Below are positions 1 to 11,300 of a DNA stretch of 64,000 nucleotides, piece by piece; position 1 is the stretch's first letter; each line of letters begins with the position of its first letter. Location of the stretch: NCBI GenBank assembly GCA_033964015.1, contig CM066920.1, positions 1,240,001 through 1,304,000 on the forward strand, in the 5' to 3' direction. This DNA is from Scolanthus callimorphus (taxonomy: Eukaryota > Cnidaria > Anthozoa > Actiniaria > Edwardsiidae). A model generated the notes under the pieces. That model was not told the DNA's origin. It saw only the letters and a program-made list of their open reading frames with translations, and did not search any database. Position numbers and translations under genes: made by a program.

Positions 1-285
1 GCGAAAATAAGGCTTCTCCTGTATTGTGCTATCATAAAACACAGAATATACTAGTGTCCCAGGGAACAGTTCAATGAACTTCTGATCATTTGATGAGTGA
101 ATGTTATTAGGAGATTTCAGTTTGCAGTCATTTTCGTATAAAGACCTCTCTTCGTTTCCCGCTCCAGCAAGAGGCCATTTCGCTTTGCCAAGTCCTATCC
201 ATAACACTCCAAGTATAAGAGCACCCACGATAACGAACTGCCACTTTGAGACGACGTTACGCGTGTTCAGATTCAGTAATGTCAT
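1..285 (-). CDS. Type II membrane protein, probable GT92/DUF23 glycosyltransferase (N-terminal part, runs off the window)
   Basis: This is a 95-codon open frame that starts at an ATG at 285-283 and is still open at base 1. The N-terminus is short and cytoplasmic-like (residues 1-14), followed by one hydrophobic segment at about residues 16-33 (WQFVIVGALILGVLWIGL). A short stem follows, then the stretch FIELFPGTLVYSVFYDS at about 70-86. A signal anchor, a stem and then a 'Y-S-x-x-Y-D' block is the layout of GT92 (DUF23) Golgi glycosyltransferases, where the equivalent block reads roughly YSAYYD. The family call rests on this short block only, and the catalytic region lies outside the window. 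Homology is inference; the open frame and the membrane segment are seen directly. No intron is needed within the visible part. Confidence 0.55.
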   Translation of the reverse strand, partial: MTLLNLNTRNVVSKWQFVIVGALILGVLWIGLGKAKWPLAGAGNEERSLYENDCKLKSPNNIHSSNDQKFIELFPGTLVYSVFYDSTIQEKPYFR

Positions 286-747
286 TACCACTGCACGTCT
301 TTCACCCAGTAGCCATGCAAAAGGCTCCTACTTGTTAAAATCTTTCAAACTTCGTAAGAACCGTACAGTTCTTACTAGCGGGCTCGACACTCCATCGACA
401 ACTCGTTTAGATTACATTAACGAACATCAACACATCTTCCTAGTCGATAGAAAATGTGCTGTCTTATGGCGAAATAAACATTGTACTTTTCTCAACAAGG
501 AAACCGAATCACCTCAGTTTTAATGTCTTAAGTTGAACACTTGCCTCACACGTGAATGACTGTTAGTCCATTGCGTGACCAGTACCGTCAAACAGACTTA
601 TTTGCAAGTCAATGCAAGGAAGCAGCAGGATATTGCATCTATTAGCATCTTCTAAACAACGTAAATTTCAAGCAGAGAGCTACAAAACAATTATTAGAAT
701 ACAGTAAAGCATAAACTGCGGGAAAATGCTCAAGCTTGATATATTCC
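286..747. other. Upstream flank of the GT92-like gene
   Basis: About 460 bp lie between the start of the left-edge gene and the 59-bp satellite. They should hold the 5' UTR and promoter of that minus-strand gene. I see no TATA-like element I would commit to and no other open frame with protein character. The plus-strand open frame at 101-523 overlaps the real minus-strand coding region and resembles nothing. Confidence 0.4.
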
Positions 748-1208
748 GGGAACCCATTCGTGCCATATACTTGACGCTGGCGCCACAGGAGGCCTCGCTG
801 TACCATTGGAACCCATTCGTGCCATATACAAGACGCTCGTGCCACAGGATGCCTCGCTGTACCATTGGAACCCATTCGTGCTATAACAAGACACTGGCAC
901 CACAGGAGGCCTCGCTGTACCATTGGAACCCATTCGTGCCATATACAAGACGCTGGCGCCACAGGACGCCTCGCTGTACCATTGGAACCCATTCGTGCCA
1001 TATACAAGACGCTGGCGCCACAGGATGCCTCGCTGTACCATTGGAACCCATTCATGCCATATACAACACGCTGGCGCCACAGGAGGCCTCGCTGTACCAT
1101 TGGAACCCATTCATGCCATATACAAGACACTGGCGCTACAGGACGCCTCGCTGTACCATTGGAACCCATTCGTGCCATATACATGACGCTGACACCACAG
1201 GACGCCTC
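748..1208. repeat. 59-bp satellite, first block (about 7.8 copies)
   Basis: These are direct tandem copies of a 59-bp unit containing CATTCGTGCCATATACAAGA, then a GCTGGCRCCACAGGA-type core, then GCCTCGCTGTACCATTGGAA. Copies differ mostly at a few fixed positions: GAGG or GACG, GCGCC or ACACC, and ATTGG or ACTGG. The block is the left part of the same array that resumes at 1505 after an insertion. Confidence 0.95.
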
Positions 1209-1504
1209 AGTTTCAGTTTCAGTTTCAGTTTATTACTATTTTCTTAAAATATATTAGACAAATTACTACCCACAATAGCAGTAGGCTAATCGAGGCGGGT
1301 AGTAATGTCATATAATTAGTATGTATTTACAAGCTCTATTGACTTAAGAAAAAAAAAAAAGAGGAAGAAAAATAAAGAGAATAATAACCAATAAGCAATA
1401 AAATTTAAAAAGTATCAGCAAGTTTACAAACATAAAAGCAGACAGCAAAAAAGGAAAAATAGTAAGTACAGATACTATCTGGGAAAACTATCGATCAATG
1501 ATCA
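1209..1504. mobile_element. 296-bp insertion inside the satellite, non-LTR or SINE-like 3' end
   Basis: An AT-rich segment unlike the satellite interrupts a repeat unit in mid-sequence. The five bases GCCTC occur on both sides (1204-1208 and 1505-1509), as expected for a short target-site duplication. Its left edge is a (GTTTCA)n microsatellite at 1210-1232, which on the minus strand reads as a (TGAAAC)n tail. Such simple-repeat tails are typical of CR1/L2-type non-LTR elements and their SINEs, so an insertion in minus orientation is likely. There is no coding capacity. Confidence 0.6.
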
Positions 1505-4180
1505 GCCTCGCTGTACCATTGGAACCCATTCGTGCCATATACAAGACGCTGGCGCCACAGGAGGCCTCGCTGTACCATTGGAACTCATTCGTGCCATATA
1601 CAAGACGCTGACACCACAGGACGCCTCACTGTATCATTGGAACCCATTCGTGCCATATACAAGACGCTGGCACCACAGGACGCCTCGCTGTACCACTGGA
1701 ACCCATTCGTGCCATATACAAGACGCTGGCACCACAGGACGCCTCGCTGTACCATTGGAACCCATTCGTGCCATATACAAGACGCTGACACCACAGGAGG
1801 CCTCGCTGTACCATTGGAACCCATTCGTGCCATATACAAGACGCTGACACCACAGGAGGCCTCGCTGTACCATTGGAACCCATTCGTGCCATATACAAGA
1901 CGCTGGCACCACAGGAGGCCTCGCTGTACCACTGGAACCCATTCGTGCCATATACAAGACGCTGACACCACAGGAGGCCTCGCTGTACCATTGGAACCCA
2001 TTCGTGCCATATACAAGACGCTGACACCACAGGAGGCCTCGCTGTACCATTGGAACCCATTCGTGCCATATACAAGACGCTGGCACCACAGGACGCCTCG
2101 CTGTACCACTGGAACCCATTCGTGCCATATACAAGACGCTGACACCACAGGACGCCTCGCTGTACCACTGGAACCCATTCGTGCCATATACAAGACGCTG
2201 GCGCCACAGGACGCCTCGCTGTACCACTGGAACCCATTCGTGCCATATACAAGACGCTGGCGCCACAGGACGCCTCGCTGTACCATTGGAACCCATTCGT
2301 GCCATATACAAGACGCAGGCACCACAGGACGCCTCGCTGTACCATTGGAACCCATTCGTGCCATATACAAGACGCTGGCACCACAGGAGGCCTCGCTGTA
2401 CCACTGGAACCCATTCGTGCCATATACAAGACGCTGGCGCCACAGGACGCCTCGCTGTACCATTGGAACCCATTCGTGCCATATACAAGACGCTGACACC
2501 ACAGGAGGCCTCGCTGTACCATTGGAACCCATTCGTGCCATATACAAGACGCTGACACCACAGGAGGCCTCGCTGTACCATTGGAACCCATTCGTGCCAT
2601 ATACAAGACGCAGGCACCACAGGAGGCCTCGCTGTACCATTGGAACCCATTCGTGCCATATACAAGACGCTGGCACCACAGGACGCCTCGCTGTACCACT
2701 GGAACCCATTCGTGCCATATACAAGACGCTGGCACCACAGGAGGCCTCGCTGTACCACTGGAACCCATTCGTGCCATATACAAGACGCTGGCGCCACAGG
2801 AGGCCTCGCTGTACCATTGGAACCCATTCGTGCCATATACAAGACGCTGACACCACAGGACGCCTCACTGTACCATTGGAACCCATTCGTGCCATATACA
2901 AGACGCTGGCACCACAGGACGCCTCGCTGTACCACTGGAACCCATTCGTGCCATATACAAGACGCTGGCACCACAGGACGCCTCGCTGTACCATTGGAAC
3001 CCATTCGTGCCATATACAAGACGCTGACACCACAGGAGGCCTCGCTGTACCATTGGAACCCATTCGTGCCATATACAAGACGCTGACACCACAGGAGGCC
3101 TCGCTGTACCATTGGAACCCATTCGTGCCATATACAAGACGCTGGCACCACAGGAGGCCTCGCTGTACCACTGGAACCCATTCGTGCCATATACAAGACG
3201 CTGACACCACAGGAGGCCTCGCTGTACCATTGGAACCCATTCGTGCCATATACAAGACGCTGACACCACAGGAGGCCTCGCTGTACCATTGGAACCCATT
3301 CGTGCCATATACAAGACGCTGGCACCACAGGAGGCCTCGCTGTACCACTGGAACCCATTCGTGCCATATACAAGACACTGGCACCACAGGAGGCCTCGCT
3401 GTACCACTGGAACCCATTCGTGCCATATACAAGACACTGGCACCACAGGAGGCCTCGCTGTACCACTGGAACCCATTCGTGCCATATACAAGACGCTGGC
3501 ACCACAGGAGGCCTCGCTGTACCACTGGAACCCATTCGTGCCATATACAAGACGCTGACACCACAGGAGGCCTCGCTGTACCATTGGAACCCATTCGTGC
3601 CATATACAAGACGCTGGCACCACAGGAGGCCTCGCTGTACCATTGGAACCCATTCGTGCCATATACAAGACGCTGGCACCACAGGAGGCCTCGCTGTACC
3701 ATTGGAACCCATTCGTGCCATATACAAGACGCTGACACCACAGGAGGCCTCGCTGTACCATTGGAACCCATTCGTGCCATATACAAGACGCTGGCACCAC
3801 AGGAGGCCTCGCTGTACCATTGGAACCCATTCGTGCCATATACAAGACGCTGACACCACAGGAGGCCTCGCTGTACCATTGGAACCCATTCGTGCCATAT
3901 ACAAGACGCTGACACCACAGGAGGCCTCGCTGTACCATTGGAACCCATTCGTGCCATATACAAGACGCTGGCACCACAGGAGGCCTCGCTGTACCATTGG
4001 AACCCATTCGTGCCATATACAAGACGCTGACACCACAGGAGGCCTCGCTGTACCATTGGAACCCATTCGTGCCATATACAAGACGCTGACACCACAGGAG
4101 GCCTCGCTGTACCATTGGAACCCATTCGTGCCATATACAAGACGCTGGCGCCACAGGAGGCCTCGCTGTACCATTGGAAA
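1505..4180. repeat. 59-bp satellite, main block (about 45 copies)
   Basis: This is the same 59-bp unit as at 748-1208 in uninterrupted head-to-tail order. Because 59 is not a multiple of three and the unit has no stop codon in several frames, the array produces overlapping open frames of up to nearly 900 codons on both strands. These translate to a 59-residue periodic pattern and should not be annotated as genes. The array ends abruptly near 4180. Confidence 0.97.
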
Positions 4181-4563
4181 CCTTTGTACTTGAAAGGTTC
4201 CTGCGTAGTAAGAATTCCGTGGATTAAGCAAGCGTCGAGTACAATACCAAACAATCGCGAAAGAAACGAAGAGTAGGCGAGTTTTTTTTTTGCAACGAGA
4301 AAGGGATGAGAACTAGCGAATAGAGGGGAAAGTCTTTCCTATATTCTCTTAGTTTCTCCGCAGCTACGCACGTTGCAGGTGTGTCAATCCTAAGTCATTC
4401 GTGCTAATTTGTACCATACAAGCGGCTACGGATAGCCTATAAAATAGTACTGTCCAATTAGGAAAAAAAGGATGAGAAACTCAGCGGAACTTTCAAATTG
4501 GACGAATCCGCAAAGCATCGAGTCCATTTGGGTTTGAGGTGGCTATATAATTAAGATTTTAAA
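4181..4563. other. Unassigned spacer
   Basis: About 380 bp lie between the satellite and the LINE tail. The stretch near 4395-4420 (CATTCGTGCTAATTTGTACC) looks like a decayed fragment of the satellite unit. I see no coding signal. Confidence 0.4.
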
Positions 4564-5180
4564 TAATAATAATAATAATAATAATGCTTGTTTATTACTT
4601 CCGTTTGCAGATTAAAATACTGAATTACCGGAGTAGGTCCTGACAATTAAGCGATACTATACAAAGCGATTTACAATAATATGAAAATATGTATTAAACT
4701 ACTTATTATACTTGACAGTGACGAACTTATTTAAACGGTCCGTCCTCCCCGGAGTTACGTGGTATTCTGCGCAGGACCTTAAAGAGTATGGGGCGGTGTA
4801 GCGAACCCTCCTATCATCAAGTAGTGGGAAGAGCACGCTGCCAGGCTTGATGTTGCCAATAAATTTGCGGCACGCGTGCTCACGGCGGGTCTCAAGAGGC
4901 AACAATCCGGCCTGAGACAATGCCTGTTGGTAGCTAATGTGCGCTCCGTATATGATCGCCAGCGCCCTCTTCTGGACTTTTTCGAGAGCCAGAGAAAGAT
5001 ACTGTGGCAGGTTGGAAAAGACCACTGAAGCGTACTCTAATACGGAGCGGATAAGCGCGCAGTAGATGGCCACAATATCTTTCTCTGGAACTCGACATGC
5101 CTTAAGCTTCCTGATGGCATACAGCCTACGGTTCGCCTTTTTAATCACGTAGTCACAGTGTGTCGCCCAGGAGAGAATAA
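4564..5180 (-). mobile_element. 5'-truncated LINE, reverse-transcriptase C-terminal region and 3' tail
   Basis: The minus-strand open frame from about 5176 to its stop at 4699 encodes the end of a non-LTR retrotransposon ORF2. Diagnostic stretches are LSWATHCDYVIKKANRRLYA, then LIRSVLEYASVVFSN and LEKVQKRALAIIYG. This thumb/C-terminal block is shared by CR1-, Jockey- and related LINE families in invertebrates. The 3' end is marked by an (AAT)n microsatellite at 4564-4584, which is an (ATT)n tail in element orientation. The catalytic reverse-transcriptase part and everything upstream is missing, which is typical 5' truncation. Family assignment within LINEs is uncertain. Confidence 0.85.
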
Positions 5181-5372
5181 ACATATAAATAATATTTTAT
5201 TAAAAAAAGCCATGAAAACTGTAGTACACTTTCCTCAATGGGTTCAATAAAAAAAACACTCTACTTGTAGTATGAATGGTAAAACAACCGAAAAATTGTC
5301 TGATAAAACAAAGATTTTAGAACAATAATCCATTCCATTGCTCGAGCATGTAAACTACATTGCATCGGACAG

Positions 5373-8300
5373 CTAGAGCCTCGTATCCAGATATGTGCTT
5401 TCTTCTATTTCATCACCCCTGACACTTCCCTGCAACTCGACATCAAACTCCGTTACGTCGTCGACTTCATCAGTATAAGTCTTCAAAGGTCCCACTCTTC
5501 TTGAGCCATGTTGTGTGTGTTGACTTGCGTGACGCGTGACAGTGCTATGACCACACTCGTCACCAGACCTCTCGCTGTAATCTACAGACGACAAACGGGT
5601 GATGTTTAAAATTTCATGAATCTCATTTTTCGACACAAAATCAGTATCAATTTGGAGAGGCTCGTCGCTGACAGAAAGTCGTATGTCTGCAATGTCGACA
5701 TCGTCATTGTTCAAATGCACAATGTCACCATTAGTTTCGCAGATAGTCGAGAGACTGGTTCTTGTGATATGACTGGAAGTTATATCGCTACAGCTGGAAA
5801 CTCCATCGCCATCTTGTTCGCTGAAGGATGTTTTATCAGGTTTCACTGTTGTTCCGTATTTCCTTCTTCTCAGTCCTTGAAGCTCTTCTCTCTGTCGCCT
5901 TAACGTCCGTCTGTTGGTAAAACTCAGTGTTCCCCGGTGCCTGGGTTGTTTGATTGCAAACGTGCGCTGCCTTGTGCGCGCTAAACGCACTTTTACCCCA
6001 GCTGTAGAGTACGCATTCAGGCGCGACATCCGCTCCAAATTAGCCGAGTCTGCAATACCATGCTCACACTGATCAGCGCCAATGATTTCTTCCATCAACG
6101 ACACGCGCAGACCAAGCGTTTTGTCAATCAAGTACAGCTCTACCAGTACGACTACTGCTCCCCAGGATGCAACGGCCAGAATTCCGAGAAGCTGAATTCC
6201 AAGAAACTTCCACTCGCCTCCCTTGAACAATCCAGGCTGCTTAGAAATGCTTCAAGGTTGTCTTGCTCGGCAAAGAGAGCCACACAAAGCACAGACCAGG
6301 ATCCTGCAAACAAATGCGTCGGTACGCATCCCACAGGGTCGTCGATCCTGAATTTCTCAAGAAGGCGGCACCCGGAACATGCCAAACATGATCCTATGAG
6401 ACCAATGATGAACGCCTCCCCTGGACGGCATATAGCGCAGATACCTGTCAAGTAATCAGCAAATCAATCATTTTGTAACGGGTCGGGATCGGTGTCTTTC
6501 AATTGAATACGATTTTCATACTATACTGTACTACTACTACTACACTATACTATATTTATTCAAGTTACATACGCTTTATATAGGTGCTGGCTCTCGGAAG
6601 GTTCCCATGGGAGATTAGCCTGATAAGGGGTGTTTTTAGTGCCAAATGTAGGAATGTCCGGTCAATGTCTAGAATTCGGACTTAGACCAAGACTATCAGA
6701 TCAGAGCATGTGCACTAACCGTGGGAAAAGGGATTATCTTAAAAAGGGGAAATACCGTTGAATTCCAATGGGAAGTTCCGAGCACCACACTTTTATAAAT
6801 ATCGTAATCTACAAAAGTGTACTTATGATGTAGACGTAGGGAAACTACAAATGACTACAAATATACAATAATTCATGTTAACTGGCATGACTACAAATTA
6901 ACTAGTGAATTTACTAGAATCGCTTCGTAACATTCCCCCCGCCTTTGTCTGGCACATCACCCGATGTGCAAAAATTTATCAAAAATGTGATTATATAAGA
7001 GGCTTGACACGCGCGCCTTAAAAAAACTAGAAAAATATCTTAAAAATACTATAAAACTATTCTGGCAGACGCGTGTAAGGTAAAATATGTCTGAAAAATT
7101 AATCTTCGTTTCCATCTAGTAGGCGCGTGATCATTTTTTGGCATAATTGTGGCAATGTCCTACTGGACATTAAATCCAAAAACAATACCGGCGGTATGCA
7201 CAAACGATGCGCGATCGCAATATAACCATGGTGCCGTAATTGAAATAACATTTGGAGATAGAGATACATAAATCTCCATATCCCTCTGTTTTCCTCGTGG
7301 GTGTCGCCATAAGCAAGAATGGGGTCCAATATAAGTTTTCTAAGGAATGTTTGTTTAACATACAATCTACCAGCTAAATCTATTAGAGCAGCGACGTCGT
7401 GGACTTCACAAGAGAGTTCAATGGTGTATTCGTTGTTGATTACGTCATCAACTAGTTCAAGCAATAAATCCAATGTCTGCCAATTGGTATAACTGTAGAT
7501 AATGAACTGAAATGAAGATTCAGGTCTTTGGTTCTAGGAACGTCGCAAATGCCCCACTTACAGATGCCAGGTTTATTGCCGTTCTTTCACTCACTCGTCT
7601 TACAAACGTTATGTCTGCGAGAGCGATTGTGATGACGGTTTGTTCGTCCATTGGAGCGTTTTGACCGTTGGTCTGTATACCCTTGTATTTTAGCGGTAGG
7701 CCGCGTGGTAGCAATGGGTTGTATAGGCTGAAGGACCACACTTGACTCTGCACGCTTGTGTTTGCTGTGACACACTGTTGTGACAATAATAATCACAAAA
7801 TTCAGCAATGTCACAGAAGATACTGTATAGAGTAAAATCTGAGCTGCGTAGGTCAATGTTTCTTCTTTAATCTTGTCAATATCCTTTCTTGTACGCTTCA
7901 GTTCGTTAGTCAGTTGTTCGTCATAAAAACTGTAAATTTATCTAAGTTTTCAATGATGGTCTTGTTGATCGTTACAGGTTGTGGAATCTTTAAGGAATCA
8001 TGATGTAGGTTTAGTGTGTCCTTATCCACAAAGTTCCATGGAATATATTGTAGAGTTTCTTTGGTAAAAATAGGTAATGATATTCCCATAGACTTAGGAC
8101 ATTTTGTTAGGCCAGACTTCATGCCTTTGAACGTGACGTTGCAAGGAAACTCGTAGATGGACAGAGGCGTGACAGCTAAATGTCCGGTATTGGTTTTCAG
8201 TGTTCCATGGGAAGTACTTAAGTAGAATCGTCCACCAAGAGGAATCATTGAATGTAATCCATCACATGAACTTGAAAGAAGGTGGTAACGAGGGAATGAC

Positions 8301-11300
8301 AACTTAATTTCTTAATTCCAAGGATAGCCAAGCCAAGAAAAATTTTGCTCTGTTTGTAAAATATTGGTTGGACACAAATAACCATTTGGGTTTTGGAAAC
8401 ATTTATCAAGGTCATTGATAGTCACAATATATTTCGAGTACGAACACGAAATAACGGCTAAGTTTGTCTTTTGCACTGGTCCTGTGTAACAAGAGTTAGA
8501 AATATTAAATTTTATAGGTGTTAAACGTTCTATTGTACATAGTGAGTTCTGGTTTTTTATTTCTGGGATAATGGTGAGTAAATTAATATTGACACTATCT
8601 TTTTCATGTTCGACGTCAGTCATTGGCTGACCCAAAACAGGAAGACCTTGTTTAAATGCCTCCACAGTTAATTTGAGTGAATCGTCGCTATTGAGTCTAG
8701 GAAGGAGTTGCGAAGTTATAAAACTTGATAAATCGGATTCTCCACCAGTGTAACGGGTCGGGATAAATCGGGTTCGGGATAAATCGGGTTCTCCACCAGT
8801 GTAACGGGTCGGGATCGGTGTCTTTCAATTGAATACGATTTTCATACTATACTGTACTACTACTACTACACTATACTATATTTATTCAAGTTACATACGC
8901 TTTATATAGGTGCTGGCTCTCGGAAGGTTCCCATGGGAGATTAGCCTGATAAGGGGTGTTTTTAGTGCCAAATGTAGGAATGTCCGGTCAATGTCTAGAA
9001 TTCGGACTTAGACCAAGACTATCAGATCAGAGCATGTGCACTAACCGTGGGAAAAGGGATTATCTTAAAAAGGGGACATACCGTTGAATTCCAATGGGAA
9101 GTTCCGAGCACCACACTTTTATAAATATCGTAATCTACAAAAGTGTACTTATGATGTAGACGTAGGGGAAACTACAAATGACTACAAATATACAATAATT
9201 CATGTTAACTGGCATGACTACAAATTAACTAGTGAATTTACTAGAATTTGTTAGTTTCAATTTTCAATTTGTTAGTTTTCGTAGCAACACGGGAGAGATG
9301 AACAATAAGGAGAGAACTAGGTACAAACCTTTATGGGAGTTTCAATATTTTTTACTCATTACGCTCATGCGCAATGAATTTATTTATTTAGAGGCTTCCA
9401 CCACGCTCAGAAACAAAATACGAGGACAGACAAATACAGGACGCGGGCGTGACGAGGGGGAAGCAAACGGACACAAGGTCCCGGCGAGGCTTCCCCAATA
9501 ATGAATGAGTTTAGTGAAAACCAGGTTCTGCCGTAGAGTGATACTCATGCGGCGGCTAGCCAACGGACCCCGTCCCCTACCCCACTCACCTGTTATACTA
9601 ACGAGTCCAGATATGATACCCGTTACGAATATTGGGATAGTCAACACACCTCGCTCAGTGATGTAACTGAAACAAGAACATACCCTTTTACTAAGCGAGG
9701 ACGGAATATTCCCCAGCCTACCTGCAATTACCAAACATGAAGCGCACTTCAATGCGCCAGATATGTAAAGTGCGCACTCAGGATGGTAAATGAGGGATAG
9801 CTGTGTTACTTGGTGCTCCGTTTCGATGCCAATTCCCGCACGAACTTAGGTGGACTACCGTACCTGTGGGTTTTGAAAAGCCCGTTCCCAGCCTTTCTGG
9901 CATTACAAGACGCAAGATTGACTTATTATACTTCATATAAATTGAGAATCTAGAGCTCCCTTTAAAAGGGGTTTCCTTTCGAAAGTTCTTGGTTCATGGC
10001 TAAGGAAATGTAAACATTGAAAATCACTTGCGCTAAGGAGCTGAGTGACGACATATTTTGGTGCCATCTCTAGCAATAATGAAGAAATAAGTAAATAGGG
10101 AATAAAGGAATAATGATCACTACATACATAAACCTGTTTCCATTAAACGTTGCTCGTGAAACCATGTATTATAAAATCTGCGCAGTAGTTCATAAACTTC
10201 ATGTGATTGAGTGTTCTTAGTTTGGTTCGTCAGATTAGAATAAAAAGCGACTTCATTATTACACATGGTTCATGATACATGGTTTCACGTAGCAGCTTAC
10301 TGCGGTTTTCGTAATTCTGCGAACTCTCGCTATTGATTTCTAACCGTAAAACCGCCTTCTGGCTTCCGTCAATCAAGCTCCCGAGTCTTTTCGTCGTTAC
10401 TCTCTGTACTTTTTCATTGGCCAGCGCCTAAGCAGTGCTAAAATGGCTTCCTGTCGCGACAGCAACGTTACGTGCTGGCCAATCAAAAGCACTAAGAGTA
10501 ACGACGAAAAGACTCGGGAGTTTGATTGACGGAAGCCAGAAGGCGGTTTGACGGTTGGAAATCGTTAGCGAGAGTTCGCAGAATTATGAAAACCGCAGTA
10601 AGGCGGAGATAAGGCGGAGCCAGTATTTTTATGACCGAGGCCATGATATTTCACTATCTGGACCAACCCCATGCCGGTGGTGAATAATGTATTCATTTTT
10701 TGCTTCTATTGAAACAGGATAAAGCTTCGCAAAAACTTCTGCTCGAATCACACCGATATCAGCGCGCGCACGACTCATCTGGAGATATTTGTAGGATTAC
10801 GGACCGCTCGCGAGCCAATCAAAGTTCCCGATTTGATGGATTTCTGACAGCTAAGAAAATTTATTACGTACTCGTATTTCTCTCTTTCTTTGTGCATGTG
10901 TTAAATACGTTCCAGTTGGAAGTCGTATTTTATTGATTTATGTTATAAAGTGCTCCGTAATTAATCTTATATAATTGCCGTTGAAACTTGAAATTTGAAT
11001 CGGCAAACTATTTTCAAAGCTCAATATACGACTGCACTTCGAGCTTATGACATGTGCAAACAGACTAAAGTTTTTTTTTCCACAAAGTACATCAATCGGA
11101 CGTTTTACCTGAATAACATTGCGAATGCTGCCCCTCCAACCGAGCTATTAAGAGTTGTAACAGCGGACCTACAATAGCAATGAATAACATCAATAGCACG
11201 AAACATGAACAAGTACTTTACACATTCATGAAAAACCTTAAGCGAATATTGAAAATCCGATATTCATTTTTCTTCTCTAATAGTACCGATTACATGTTTT

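Larger units (their letters stand above)
6933..8799 (-). mobile_element. Interior of LTR retroelement: env-like region only, gag and pol absent
   Basis: Only about 1.87 kb lie between the LTRs. There is no protease, reverse transcriptase, RNase H or integrase signature. The coding content is an envelope-like glycoprotein region, broken into pieces, plus one unknown open frame next to the polypurine tract. Directly inside the right (5') LTR, a TGGTGGAGAACCCGA-type stretch in minus orientation is a candidate primer-binding site. The element sits in the third intron of the ammonium transporter, in the same orientation as the gene. Overall structure suggests a Gypsy- or BEL-type element with an env-like gene. 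Confidence 0.75.

Noticed and set aside
101..523. 140-codon plus-strand open frame at the left edge
   Set aside because: It lies opposite the more convincing minus-strand membrane protein and has no recognisable content.
1532..4254. Open frames of 773, 889 and 865 codons on both strands
   Set aside because: They are translations of the stop-free 59-bp satellite in several frames at once; there is no start context, introns or family similarity.
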